From the NCBI GenBank assembly GCA_900770405.1, contig CAAGKL010000099.1, positions 1 to 51,167 of the forward strand: a DNA stretch of 51,167 nt. Reading direction: 5' to 3'. The stretch is from Clostridia bacterium. Lineage in GTDB: Bacteria; Bacillota; Clostridia; UBA1381. Both the position numbers and the translations under genes were made by a program. The notes below the pieces were generated by a model. It worked only from the letters and a program-made list of their open reading frames with translations. It was not told where the DNA came from and made no database searches. Position 1 is the first letter of the stretch. Each line of letters starts with the position of its first letter. This document shows, in pieces, positions 30,362 through 38,652 of this stretch.

Positions 30362-31243
30362 ATGCTGTATGACGATATTTACATAAACGGCGATACCGCC
30401 CGCGCGCGGTCCTATGCGAAGATTAACCTGACGCTCGACGTGCTCGGCAGACGCAAGGACGGCTATCACGAGGTGAGGATGCTTATGCAGAGCACGGCGC
30501 TGTGCGATAATATCACCGTGCGGCGGACGCACGGTGGGATACGCGTTGCGTCGAATGTCGGCTTTCTGCCGACCGACGGGCGGAATATTGCCTATAAGGC
30601 GGCGCAGCTGTTTTTGCAGCGGTATGCGCCCGATGCGGGCGTGCGGATTTTTATAGAGAAGAATATCCCGGTCGCGGCGGGGCTTGCCGGCGGGAGCGGA
30701 AATGCGGCGGCGGTTCTGTGCGCGATGGACAGGCTGTTTGGGACGGGCTTATCAGACGAAGAACTCGCGACGATGGGGCTGGAGCTCGGCGCGGATGTGC
30801 CCTATTGCATTATGGGCGGCACGGCGCTGTGCGAGGGCATCGGCGAGAAAATCACGCCCGCCGCGCCAATGCCGCGCACGACGGTGTTGCTCGTAAAGCC
30901 GCCGATAAGCGTGTCGACGGCGGAGGTTTACGCGGCGATTGACAGCTGCGACAGCCTTGCGCACCCCGACACCGACGCGGTGCTTGCGGCGATCCGCGAG
31001 GGCGAAACGACGAAAATTGCCGCCGGGCTTTCAAATGTGATGGAGGAGGTGACGGCGGAAAAATACCCGGTAATCCGCGGGATAAAGGAAAAGCTTATGA
31101 AAAACGGCGCGCTCGGCGCGGTGATGAGCGGCTCGGGGCCGACGGTGTTCGGCATATTCGACGATGAGCGCGCAGCAAAGCGGGCGGCGGACAGCTTTTA
31201 CACCTTCTACAAAGAGGTGTACCTCACAAAAACGTACAATTAG
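30362..31243 (+). CDS. ispE: 4-diphosphocytidyl-2-C-methyl-D-erythritol kinase
   Basis: A 293-residue GHMP kinase of the MEP pathway. The N-terminus has SYAKINLTLDVLGRRKDGYH with the substrate-binding lysine and histidine, the ATP-binding PVAAGLAGGSGNAAA is at residues 103-117, and MSGSGPTVFGIF is the C-terminal GHMP motif. The ATG at 30362 is chosen for GGAGGGGG seven bases upstream; the longer frame lies inside tlyA. Cotranscribed with dxs and tlyA. Confidence 0.95.
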   Translation: MLYDDIYINGDTARARSYAKINLTLDVLGRRKDGYHEVRMLMQSTALCDNITVRRTHGGIRVASNVGFLPTDGRNIAYKAAQLFLQRYAPDAGVRIFIEKNIPVAAGLAGGSGNAAAVLCAMDRLFGTGLSDEELATMGLELGADVPYCIMGGTALCEGIGEKITPAAPMPRTTVLLVKPPISVSTAEVYAAIDSCDSLAHPDTDAVLAAIREGETTKIAAGLSNVMEEVTAEKYPVIRGIKEKLMKNGALGAVMSGSGPTVFGIFDDERAAKRAADSFYTFYKEVYLTKTYN

Positions 31244-31267
31244 GCAGCGAAAAAGGGGATTTTGGAA

Positions 31268-32443
31268 ATGCAAAACTATGGAATTTTCAAGGATATTGCA
31301 ATAATTCTTGTAATGGCAAAGCTTTTCGGCATAGCCGCAAGACGGCTGAAAGCGCCACAGGTCGTGGGCGAAATAATCGCCGGGCTGGTTATCGGGCCCT
31401 GCCTGCTCGGCTGGGTCGCGCAAAGCGATTTCATCTCGCAGATGGCGGAAATCGGCGTGATTATACTGATGTTCTCGGCAGGGCTCGAGACGGATATAAA
31501 GGATTTGGTGAAAACCGGGCCTGTGGCATTCGCGATAGCCTGCTCAGGCGTGTTCGTGCCGCTTGTTGGAGGAACGCTCTTGTATATGGCGTTTTATGGC
31601 TGGGCGTCGGTCGGCTCGGAGGAGTTTTATAAGGCGGTTTTCATCGGCACGATTCTGACCGCGACCTCGGTGAGCATCACCGTGCAGACGCTGCGCGAGC
31701 TGGGGCATCTGAAAGGGAAAATCGGCACGACGATTATGAGCGCGGCGGTCATCGACGATGTTATCGGCATAATCGTGCTCACCTTCGTCATCGGCTTCAA
31801 ATCGCCCGACGCGGACGTCGGCAGGGTGGTCGTGAATACGGTGCTGTTTATGGCGGTGGCGGGCGTCGGCGGCTTTATTGCGTACAGGCTGATGAAAATT
31901 TTCGACGCGAAATACCCGCACACAAGGCGTATTCCGATTGTCGGGCTGGCGCTGTGCCTGTTTATGGCGTATGCGGCGGAGACGTTTTTCGGCATAGCCG
32001 ACATCACCGGCGCGTATGTGGCGGGCATAATTCTGTGCAGCATCAGGGACTCGGACTATATCGCCGAGAAGATGGATATAAATTCCTATATGATTTTCGG
32101 CCCGCTGTTTTTTGCCAGCATTGGGCTTAAAACGAATATCGATAATTTCGACCTGCCGATTTTGCTGTTCTCGGTCTGCTTTGTTGCGGTTGGGATAATT
32201 ACGAAGATTATCGGCTGCGGGCTTATGGCGAAAATCTGCCGCTACAGCACGAAGGACTCGCTGAAAATCGGCGTCGGAATGATGGCGCGCGGCGAGGTTG
32301 CGCTGATAGTGTCGCAGAAGGGGCTTTCCGCCGGAATGATGTCGCCGGTTTACTTCACGTCGGTAATTCTGTTGATTATGGTATCCTCGGTAATCAGCCC
32401 GATTTTGCTGAAAATCCTGTTCGGAGAGAAAAAGAAAGCGTAA
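31268..32443 (+). CDS. cation:proton antiporter (CPA2/KefB-type)
   Basis: A 391-residue membrane protein with about twelve hydrophobic segments. LKAPQVVGEIIAGLVIGP, MFSAGLETD and the discontinuous-helix region around SAAVIDDVIGIIV (paired aspartates) are the CPA2 hallmarks. CPA2 members exchange Na+ or K+ for H+; no KTN/RCK regulatory domain follows, so a Na+/H+ role is more likely than Kef. It lies 24 bases after ispE and ends convergent to the V-ATPase operon, which also looks Na+-linked. Confidence 0.87.
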   Translation: MQNYGIFKDIAIILVMAKLFGIAARRLKAPQVVGEIIAGLVIGPCLLGWVAQSDFISQMAEIGVIILMFSAGLETDIKDLVKTGPVAFAIACSGVFVPLVGGTLLYMAFYGWASVGSEEFYKAVFIGTILTATSVSITVQTLRELGHLKGKIGTTIMSAAVIDDVIGIIVLTFVIGFKSPDADVGRVVVNTVLFMAVAGVGGFIAYRLMKIFDAKYPHTRRIPIVGLALCLFMAYAAETFFGIADITGAYVAGIILCSIRDSDYIAEKMDINSYMIFGPLFFASIGLKTNIDNFDLPILLFSVCFVAVGIITKIIGCGLMAKICRYSTKDSLKIGVGMMARGEVALIVSQKGLSAGMMSPVYFTSVILLIMVSSVISPILLKILFGEKKKA

Positions 32444-32452
32444 AGAGGCAAT

Positions 32453-32485
32453 AAAAAAACTGCGGCTGCAACCGCAGTTTTTTTT
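32453..32485. terminator. bidirectional terminator between antiporter and V-ATPase operon
   Basis: CTGCGG/CCGCAG with a short loop, flanked by seven A and eight T. It serves both convergent transcripts; the ntpD stop lies inside the T-run. Confidence 0.9.
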
Positions 32486-33149
32486 ATTGCTCCGATACGT
32501 GCTTTGCCTCGATATTCTCGGCAATCATCATATCCTTCACCTTCATCAGGCGCACGGTATTCGACCGCTCCGCCTCGTCAAGCTTCATCGTGATGCGCTT
32601 GATTGTGTCGCGGTAATTCGGAATCATAACATACTCCAGCGCATTTACGCGCCTGCGCGTGCGCTCAATTTCGCCCGCCAAAAGCGCCGCCGACTTCTCC
32701 AGCTCGGCAAGATGCAGCATATCGCCGAACACGCCGGAAAGCGACGAAATCGCGCTGTCAAGCTCCGCCCCGGTGAAAGCGTAGCCGTAGGAGAAAATAT
32801 CGCCCTCGGCAGCAGAACGCGTTTTCGCGGTGAAAACCGGCACGTCAACGCTCATAATATTTCTGCTCGTCACCTCGACGGCAATCTCCTGCTTCGGCAA
32901 AAGCAGCGCCGAATCGATGACCTCCTTTTGCAGAACCGACGCCGCAACCGCCAGCGAGCGGTTCGAGTCGGACAGCCCCGCCTCGACTTTTTCGCGCAGC
33001 GCCTTCGCCTCACGCACGATATCCAAAAACTGCCGCATCAGCTCATCGCGCTTGTCCTTTAAAAGTCTGTGCCCGCGCGTCGCAACCGCAAGGCTTTTTT
33101 TAATCCTTGCCAGCTCCATACGCGTGGGGTTTACATTCAGCTCTGCCAT
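32484..33149 (-). CDS. ntpD: V-type ATP synthase subunit D
   Basis: A 221-residue subunit of the central rotor shaft. NVNPTRMELARIKKSLAVATRGHRLLKDKRDEL is the typical start of the family; the two ends form a long coiled coil, and ALEYVMIPNYRDTIKRI near the end is also characteristic. The ATG at 33149 is chosen by similarity, three bases upstream of the ntpB stop; TTG at 33155 is possible. Last gene of the operon, followed by a terminator. Confidence 0.95.
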   Translation of the reverse strand: MAELNVNPTRMELARIKKSLAVATRGHRLLKDKRDELMRQFLDIVREAKALREKVEAGLSDSNRSLAVAASVLQKEVIDSALLLPKQEIAVEVTSRNIMSVDVPVFTAKTRSAAEGDIFSYGYAFTGAELDSAISSLSGVFGDMLHLAELEKSAALLAGEIERTRRRVNALEYVMIPNYRDTIKRITMKLDEAERSNTVRLMKVKDMMIAENIEAKHVSEQ

Positions 33150-33151
33150 AA

Positions 33152-34528
33152 TCAATTACCGCCCTTGTAGTACTTGTCGAGGTATTCGTCCTTGATACGC
33201 TTGAGCTCGCTGCGCGGCAAAATCGACAGAAGCTCCCAGCCGAGGTCGAGCGTTTCCTCTATACTGCGGTCGGTGTTGTAGCCCTGCGATACGTACTTGC
33301 GTTCAAATTCATCGGCAAAGCGCGCGTAGAGCTTGTCCACGTCGGACAACGCCGCCTCACCGAGGATAACCATAAGCTCCTTCGCGTCCTTGCCGCGCGC
33401 ATATGCGGCAAAGAGCTGGTTCATTGTGTTTGCGTGGTCGGCGCGGGTTTTGCCGTCGCCGATACCCTTGTCCTTAAGACGCGACAGACTCGGCAGAACG
33501 TCAATCGGCGGCGTGATATTCTTGCGGTAAAGCTCGCGCGAGAGAATAATCTGCCCCTCGGTGATGTAGCCGGTGAGGTCGGGAATCGGGTGGGTTTTGT
33601 CGTCCTCGGGCATCGTCAGAATCGGAATGAGCGTAATTGACCCGTCCGAGCCCTTGAGCCTGCCTGCGCGTTCGTAAAGCGTCGCGAGGTCGGTATACAT
33701 ATAGCCGGGGTAGCCGCGTCTGCCGGGCACCTCCTTGCGCGCGGCGGATACCTCACGCAGTGCGTCGGCGTAGTTTGTGATGTCGGTCATAATGACGAGC
33801 ACGTGCATACCCTTGTCAAAGGCGAGGTACTCCGCAGCGGTCAGCGCCATTTTCGGCGTTGCGATACGCTCGATTGCGGGGTCGTTTGCGAGGTTGACAA
33901 ACAGCACCGTGCGCTCAAGCGCACCCGTGCGGCGGAAATCGTCGATAAAAAATTCCGCCTCCTCGAAGGTGATGCCGATTGCCGCAAAGACAACGGCGAA
34001 CTTGCCGCCGCCGGCGCGAACCTTACTCTGGCGCGCAATCTGCGCCGCGAGGTTTGCGTGCGGCAGACCGCTGCCCGAGAAAATCGGCAGCTTTTGACCG
34101 CGGACAAGCGTGTTCAGCCCGTCAATCGCGCTGATGCCGGTCTGGATAAACTCCTCCGGATAGCTGCGCGCGGCGGGGTTCATCGGCGTGCCGTTGATGT
34201 CGGCGCGTTTTTCGGGGATAATCTCCGCCTTGCCGTCCTTCGGGCGTCCGAGCCCGTCGAAAACTCTGCCGAGCATATCCTCCGAAACGCCCAGCTCGAT
34301 TCCGTGACCGAGAAAGCGCACCTTTGAATTTTCGAGGTTAATGCCGGCGCTGTTCTCGAAAAGCTGCACAAGCACGTCCGAGCCGTTCACCTCGAGTACG
34401 CGGCAGCGGCGTCTTTCGCCGTTTGCGAGCTCAATTTCGCCCAACTCGTTGTAGACAACGCCGCTCGTGTTTTTTACAAGCATCAGAGGACCTGCGACCT
34501 CCTCAATCGTTCTGTATTCCTTAGGCAT
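33152..34528 (-). CDS. ntpB: V-type ATP synthase subunit B
   Basis: A 458-residue non-catalytic nucleotide-binding-fold subunit of the V1 hexamer. EYRTIEEVAGPLMLVKNTSGV begins the barrel domain; SGSGLPHANLAAQIARQ takes the place of a working Walker A, and EVSAARKEVPGRRGYPGYMYTDLATLYERAG is the family signature. The ATG at 34528 overlaps ntpA by eight bases, giving tight coupling that suits equal A and B dosage. A longer frame upstream lies inside ntpA. Confidence 0.96.
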   Translation of the reverse strand: MPKEYRTIEEVAGPLMLVKNTSGVVYNELGEIELANGERRRCRVLEVNGSDVLVQLFENSAGINLENSKVRFLGHGIELGVSEDMLGRVFDGLGRPKDGKAEIIPEKRADINGTPMNPAARSYPEEFIQTGISAIDGLNTLVRGQKLPIFSGSGLPHANLAAQIARQSKVRAGGGKFAVVFAAIGITFEEAEFFIDDFRRTGALERTVLFVNLANDPAIERIATPKMALTAAEYLAFDKGMHVLVIMTDITNYADALREVSAARKEVPGRRGYPGYMYTDLATLYERAGRLKGSDGSITLIPILTMPEDDKTHPIPDLTGYITEGQIILSRELYRKNITPPIDVLPSLSRLKDKGIGDGKTRADHANTMNQLFAAYARGKDAKELMVILGEAALSDVDKLYARFADEFERKYVSQGYNTDRSIEETLDLGWELLSILPRSELKRIKDEYLDKYYKGGN

Positions 34529-36290
34529 CGTACTCAGCCTCCTTCTTCTTAAGCTCGTCAAGCTGCGCGTCGAGCTCGGCGAGAATCGCGTCATACTCGG
34601 CGTCAACCTTGTCCTCGGGGACATATTTAATTCTGCCGATGCGCTCTCTCACCGGCAGGGCAATCAGCCCACCGATACCGATGCCGTCGGACAGAGCCGA
34701 ATTCGTGCGGTCGTAAAATTTCAAGATAAGGCGCAGCATCGTGCACTGCTTTTTGAGCGTCGCAAAGGTATCCACCTCGTGGAAAGCGTCCTGGTGCAGG
34801 TAATCCTCGCGCACCGAGCGCGCAATCTCAAGCTTTAAGCGGTCGGAGGCAACAAGCGCGTCCATGCCGACCAGCTTTACCATCTCCTCGAGCTCCGCCT
34901 CGTCCTGCAAAAGCGCCATAATGCGGTGGCGCTGCGGCATCCAGTCGGGGGAGATGTTCGTGCTGTACCATTTTTCGAGCGAGTCGATGTAGAGCGAATA
35001 GCTCTTGAGCCAGTTTATTGCGGGGAAGTGGCGCTTGTAGGCAAGTGCGGAATCGAGTCCCCAGAAAACCTTTACGATTCGCAGCGTCGCCTGTGATACA
35101 GGCTCGGAAATATCACCGCCCTGCGGTGATACCGCCCCGACGATGCTCAGTGCACCGACGCGGTCATCGCTGCCGTTTGACACAACTCTGCCGGCACGCT
35201 CGTAAAAGCCGGCAAGCCGGCTGCCCAGGTATGCGGGATAGCCCTCCTCGCCCGGCATTTCCTCCAGACGTCCGCTCATCTCGCGCAGCGCCTCCGCCCA
35301 GCGGGAGGTCGAGTCGGCAAGCAGCACCACCGAGTAGCCCATATCGCGGAAATATTCGGCGATGGTGACGCCGGTGTAAATGCTTGCCTCGCGCGCCGCA
35401 ACCGGCATATCGGAGGTGTTCGCAATCAGAACCGTGCGCTCCATAAGTGTCTTGCCGGTGCGCGGGTCGTGAATTTCGGGAAATTCGTTCAGAACGTCGG
35501 TCATCTCGTTGCCGCGCTCACCGCAGCCGATGTAGACAACGATGTCGGCGTCCGCCCATTTCGCCAGCTGATGCTGTACCACGGTTTTTCCGCTGCCGAA
35601 GGGGCCGGGAACCGTGCCGACGCCGCCCTTCGCAATCGGGAAGAGCGTGTCTATTACGCGCTGCCCGGTAACGAGCGGCACGTCGGGCGAAAGCTTCTTT
35701 TTGTAGGGTCTGCCGACTCTGACGGGCCATTTCTGCATAAGTTTCACGTCGTATTCGCCGCCGCGGTCAAGCTTGATTTTGCCGATGACCTCGTCGACGG
35801 TAAACGCCCCGACCTTGAGGCTTACAAGCTCGCCCGAGCAGCCGGGCGGAACCATAATTTTGTGCAGAACGACATCGGTTTCGGGAACAGTGCCGAGAAT
35901 GTCGCCCTCCTCAACCCTGCCGGGCTTTGCGGTCGGCGTAAAATCCCATACGGTATCGCGCGAGAGCGCCGGAACGTTGATGCCGCGCTCAAGGCGGTTG
36001 CCCGCCTTTGCCATAATCGCGTCAAGCGGACGCTGGATACCGTCGTAAATGCTCTTGATAAGTCCCGGCCCGAGCTCCGCCGAGAGCGGCTCGCCGGTGG
36101 AGGTGACGCTGCCGCCCGGCCCGAGTCCCGAGGTTTCCTCGTAAACCTGAATAGAAGCCCTGTCGCCGTGCATTTCGATAATCTCGCCGACGAGCCCCAG
36201 CTCGCTCACGCGCACAACGTCGTACATATTGGCGTCGCGCATACCCTCGGCGATAACCAGAGGTCCCGACACCTTTTTTATAGTTGCCAT
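34521..36290 (-). CDS. ntpA: V-type ATP synthase catalytic subunit A
   Basis: The 589-residue catalytic subunit. The Walker A motif GPFGSGKT is at residues 229-236, with GCGERGNEMTDVL and SRWAEALREMSGRLEEMPGEEGYPAYL further on. The non-homologous bulge domain typical of A subunits (about residues 110-190, PGRVEEGDILGTVPETDVV) is present, which separates it from F-type beta. Full length. Confidence 0.97.
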   Translation of the reverse strand: MATIKKVSGPLVIAEGMRDANMYDVVRVSELGLVGEIIEMHGDRASIQVYEETSGLGPGGSVTSTGEPLSAELGPGLIKSIYDGIQRPLDAIMAKAGNRLERGINVPALSRDTVWDFTPTAKPGRVEEGDILGTVPETDVVLHKIMVPPGCSGELVSLKVGAFTVDEVIGKIKLDRGGEYDVKLMQKWPVRVGRPYKKKLSPDVPLVTGQRVIDTLFPIAKGGVGTVPGPFGSGKTVVQHQLAKWADADIVVYIGCGERGNEMTDVLNEFPEIHDPRTGKTLMERTVLIANTSDMPVAAREASIYTGVTIAEYFRDMGYSVVLLADSTSRWAEALREMSGRLEEMPGEEGYPAYLGSRLAGFYERAGRVVSNGSDDRVGALSIVGAVSPQGGDISEPVSQATLRIVKVFWGLDSALAYKRHFPAINWLKSYSLYIDSLEKWYSTNISPDWMPQRHRIMALLQDEAELEEMVKLVGMDALVASDRLKLEIARSVREDYLHQDAFHEVDTFATLKKQCTMLRLILKFYDRTNSALSDGIGIGGLIALPVRERIGRIKYVPEDKVDAEYDAILAELDAQLDELKKKEAEYDA

Positions 36291-36338
36291 CTTCCGTCCG
36301 TCCTTTCAGAATGTATTGTGAAATGCGCCCCGGCGCAT

Positions 36339-36659
36339 TTATTCGTCGTTGTAAATAATGTCCGAGCCGACCGCCTGCTCAACGTACTTTTTCATCTGCG
36401 CCCTGCCCGCGCCGTCGCTTTGCTGAACCGACGGAATTGGTATAAAGGCGGGAGTGAGCGTCTCGCCGACCTCGTCAATCTGCGCCTTGGCGGCGAAAAA
36501 GCAGGGCTCGGTGATGTAGAGCACGCCGTAGTCTGCGCGCGAGAGCGTGCGGACGGTGTGGCGCGCCTGTTCGGGGTCATTGCATATGAATGTGTCCGCC
36601 CCGAGCGCGGCAAAGCCGCAAATGCTGTCATAGTCGCCTATTACGCCTATTTTATACAT
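36339..36659 (-). CDS. ntpG: V-type ATP synthase subunit F
   Basis: A 106-residue subunit that binds subunit D in the rotor. YKIGVIGDYDSICGFAALGAD is the family start, and YGVLYITEPCF a core beta strand. In Enterococcus hirae naming this is NtpG. The ATG at 36659 overlaps the ntpC stop by eight bases; earlier in-frame starts lie inside ntpC. Confidence 0.93.
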   Translation of the reverse strand: MYKIGVIGDYDSICGFAALGADTFICNDPEQARHTVRTLSRADYGVLYITEPCFFAAKAQIDEVGETLTPAFIPIPSVQQSDGAGRAQMKKYVEQAVGSDIIYNDE

Positions 36660-37575
36660 ACAAATCACGCAGCCTTTCTCTTATAACCGTGTCGTCGAGC
36701 CCGTTCTCCTTGCACGCCAGAATTATGCGCAGCGCCTGGATTTCAAAGCTCTTGCCTATAAGAAAGGCGGCAATCGGCGCAAATCCGAAAAATTTTGCCT
36801 TTGCCGTGCGCACGTATGCGAGCCGCCGGTTGTCGCACCAGCGCTCAAACGCCCCGATTGACGAGGTGTCGGCGTTGGGGAACAGCCGCCTGATGTATTC
36901 GGCGATCTGCGCCGTGCCCGCCATAAGCTCCTCGCGCGGCGTGCTGAGCGCATTTTCGCGGAAGCTGCGGCTTTTTTGGGACAGCGCGCAGCGCCACGCG
37001 GTTTTCAAATCCGCGAGCGTCTGCAAAAGCTCAAAATATCCGATTAAAAATTCGTCGTCGGTCTGCCTTGCCCGCGCATTTGCCTTTTCAAAATACGCCT
37101 TGTCTATGAAAATTTCACAGAGCTGCCCGTCCATCGTCGAGGTGAGCAGCGCGTACGCCTCGGCTGCAACATCGCGGATAAAGTCGGGCAGCGCCGAAAA
37201 ATCGCCGCCTTTCACTGCCGCGAGCAGCTCCTCTGCCGGTATGACCGACGGCGAAAGCAGCATATTTTCGCAGCTGACGCTTGCGACGTGCGCTTTCAGC
37301 GCGGTTTTTAAATTGTGGAAATCGTTCTCGTATAAAAGCAGATCAATCGGCGCGTCGTCTGGGCATACCTCGTATGCGGCGCTCCACGCGCGCGAAAGCT
37401 CGCCCTTTAATATTTCCGCGGTGCTGCCCTCGCCGAAGCCGCGCTCCGCGAGAGCTTTTCTGACCTCGCGCGCGTCCTTTGCCGAAATCATCGCGTCAAT
37501 GTCGGCGCGGGTCAGCATCCTGTTTTCGAGCGTTTTTATGTGTGCGACCGCGTATGCGGACTCAAAATCCTTCAA
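36652..37575 (-). CDS. ntpC: V-type ATP synthase subunit C
   Basis: A 307-residue, mostly helical subunit (V-ATPase d/AC39 family) that links the rotor shaft to the membrane c-ring. AVAHIKTLENRMLTRADID begins the family pattern, and YENDFHNLKTALKA is conserved. Two symmetric copies of a helical domain can be made out. It lies 15 bases after ntpE and overlaps the F subunit gene. Confidence 0.92.
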   Translation of the reverse strand: MKDFESAYAVAHIKTLENRMLTRADIDAMISAKDAREVRKALAERGFGEGSTAEILKGELSRAWSAAYEVCPDDAPIDLLLYENDFHNLKTALKAHVASVSCENMLLSPSVIPAEELLAAVKGGDFSALPDFIRDVAAEAYALLTSTMDGQLCEIFIDKAYFEKANARARQTDDEFLIGYFELLQTLADLKTAWRCALSQKSRSFRENALSTPREELMAGTAQIAEYIRRLFPNADTSSIGAFERWCDNRRLAYVRTAKAKFFGFAPIAAFLIGKSFEIQALRIILACKENGLDDTVIRERLRDLYV

Positions 37576-37590
37576 GCTGATTTCACTCCT

Positions 37591-38148
37591 TTACTTGCAG
37601 GCGATGTCAAAAAGCTCGCTTTCCTTGTCACGGAACAGCTCGTCAATCGTGCAGTTCTGCTCGACCCTGCCGTATCTGATGATGAAGCCGTCCGACGGTG
37701 CGTACTCCTCGGAGAGCGCCAGCTTGTCCGAGAGCTTTTTCGCAAAATCCGTACCGAGCCGCTCCAAGTCGCGCTTTGACAGCAGAATTTCCCCCGGCTC
37801 ATCGGTGCACTGCGCCTTGAAAATCGCGGCGAGACAGTCGCCGTACTCGGCATCGGGCATATTTATAATGCGATCCTTTGCCGCCGCAATCAGCTCCGCC
37901 GCAGCCTCCCTGCGTGCCGCGAGCAGCTCCGAGCGCTCAATGTCGGCAAGGCGTGCCTTGTGCCGCTCGCGCATATCGGCGAGCGCCTGCGTTTTGCCCT
38001 TTTCCGCCGCGTCCCTGACGCGCGCCTTCTCCGCGTCATATTCCTTTTTTATCTCCGCCGCGCGCGCCTCCGCCTCAGCCAGCTTCTGCGCTGCCTGCTC
38101 CTCAGCGTCAGCAATTATGCGGTCGGTTATGCTGTTTAATCCCGTCAT
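37591..38148 (-). CDS. ntpE: V-type ATP synthase subunit E
   Basis: A 185-residue peripheral stalk subunit. The N-terminal half is a charged alanine-rich coiled coil (ADAEEQAAQKLAEAEARAAE and on), and the C-terminal half a small globular domain that caps the V1 head. The ATG at 38148 is chosen because the upstream frame lies inside the K subunit gene. It pairs with the small H/G-type stalk gene at the start of the operon. Confidence 0.9.
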   Translation of the reverse strand: MTGLNSITDRIIADAEEQAAQKLAEAEARAAEIKKEYDAEKARVRDAAEKGKTQALADMRERHKARLADIERSELLAARREAAAELIAAAKDRIINMPDAEYGDCLAAIFKAQCTDEPGEILLSKRDLERLGTDFAKKLSDKLALSEEYAPSDGFIIRYGRVEQNCTIDELFRDKESELFDIACK

Positions 38149-38162
38149 TTTACCAAACCCTT

Positions 38163-38630
38163 TCAGATGTTGATTACGGTCAGGAAGGAAACGATAAAGC
38201 CGAGCAGTGCGTAAAGCTCGATAAGCGATGCGGAAACGATAGCCTTTGAGCTCTCCTCGGGTCTTTTCGCGGTGAGGTTCACACCTGTCGCGCAAACTCT
38301 GCCCTGTGATTTTGCCGAGAAAAGTCCGGCAAAGCCGATAGGCATACAAGCGAAAAGATACTCAAGCCCGACCGTCCAGTCGGTCACCGGCTCGCCGCCG
38401 AGTATGCCGATGTTCAAAAGCACCATAACGCCGACGATAAGCCCGTAAAGACCCTGCGTACCGGGCAGCAGCTGCAGAACGAGCAGCTTACCGAATTTGC
38501 CGGGATCGTCGATGATAACGGCTGCCGCCGCCTCCGACGCAATTCCCACACCCTTCGACGAGCCGATGCCCGCCAGAACAACCGCAATTGCAACTCCCGC
38601 GAGTGCCAGAGCCATACCCAAATTCAACAT
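38163..38630 (-). CDS. ntpK: V-type ATP synthase subunit K (c-ring), predicted Na+-binding
   Basis: A 155-residue proteolipid with four transmembrane helices (two fused hairpins). The E. hirae NtpK Na+ ligands L61, T64, Q65, Q110 and E139 line up with L55, T58, Q59 (LLPGTQG), Q109 (AKSQGRV) and E138 (SLIELYAL) here. All five are kept, so I infer Na+ translocation. One carboxylate per four helices is typical of V-type c subunits. Confidence 0.95.
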   Translation of the reverse strand: MLNLGMALALAGVAIAVVLAGIGSSKGVGIASEAAAAVIIDDPGKFGKLLVLQLLPGTQGLYGLIVGVMVLLNIGILGGEPVTDWTVGLEYLFACMPIGFAGLFSAKSQGRVCATGVNLTAKRPEESSKAIVSASLIELYALLGFIVSFLTVINI

Positions 38631-38652
38631 TTCAAACCAATCCTTTCATATT

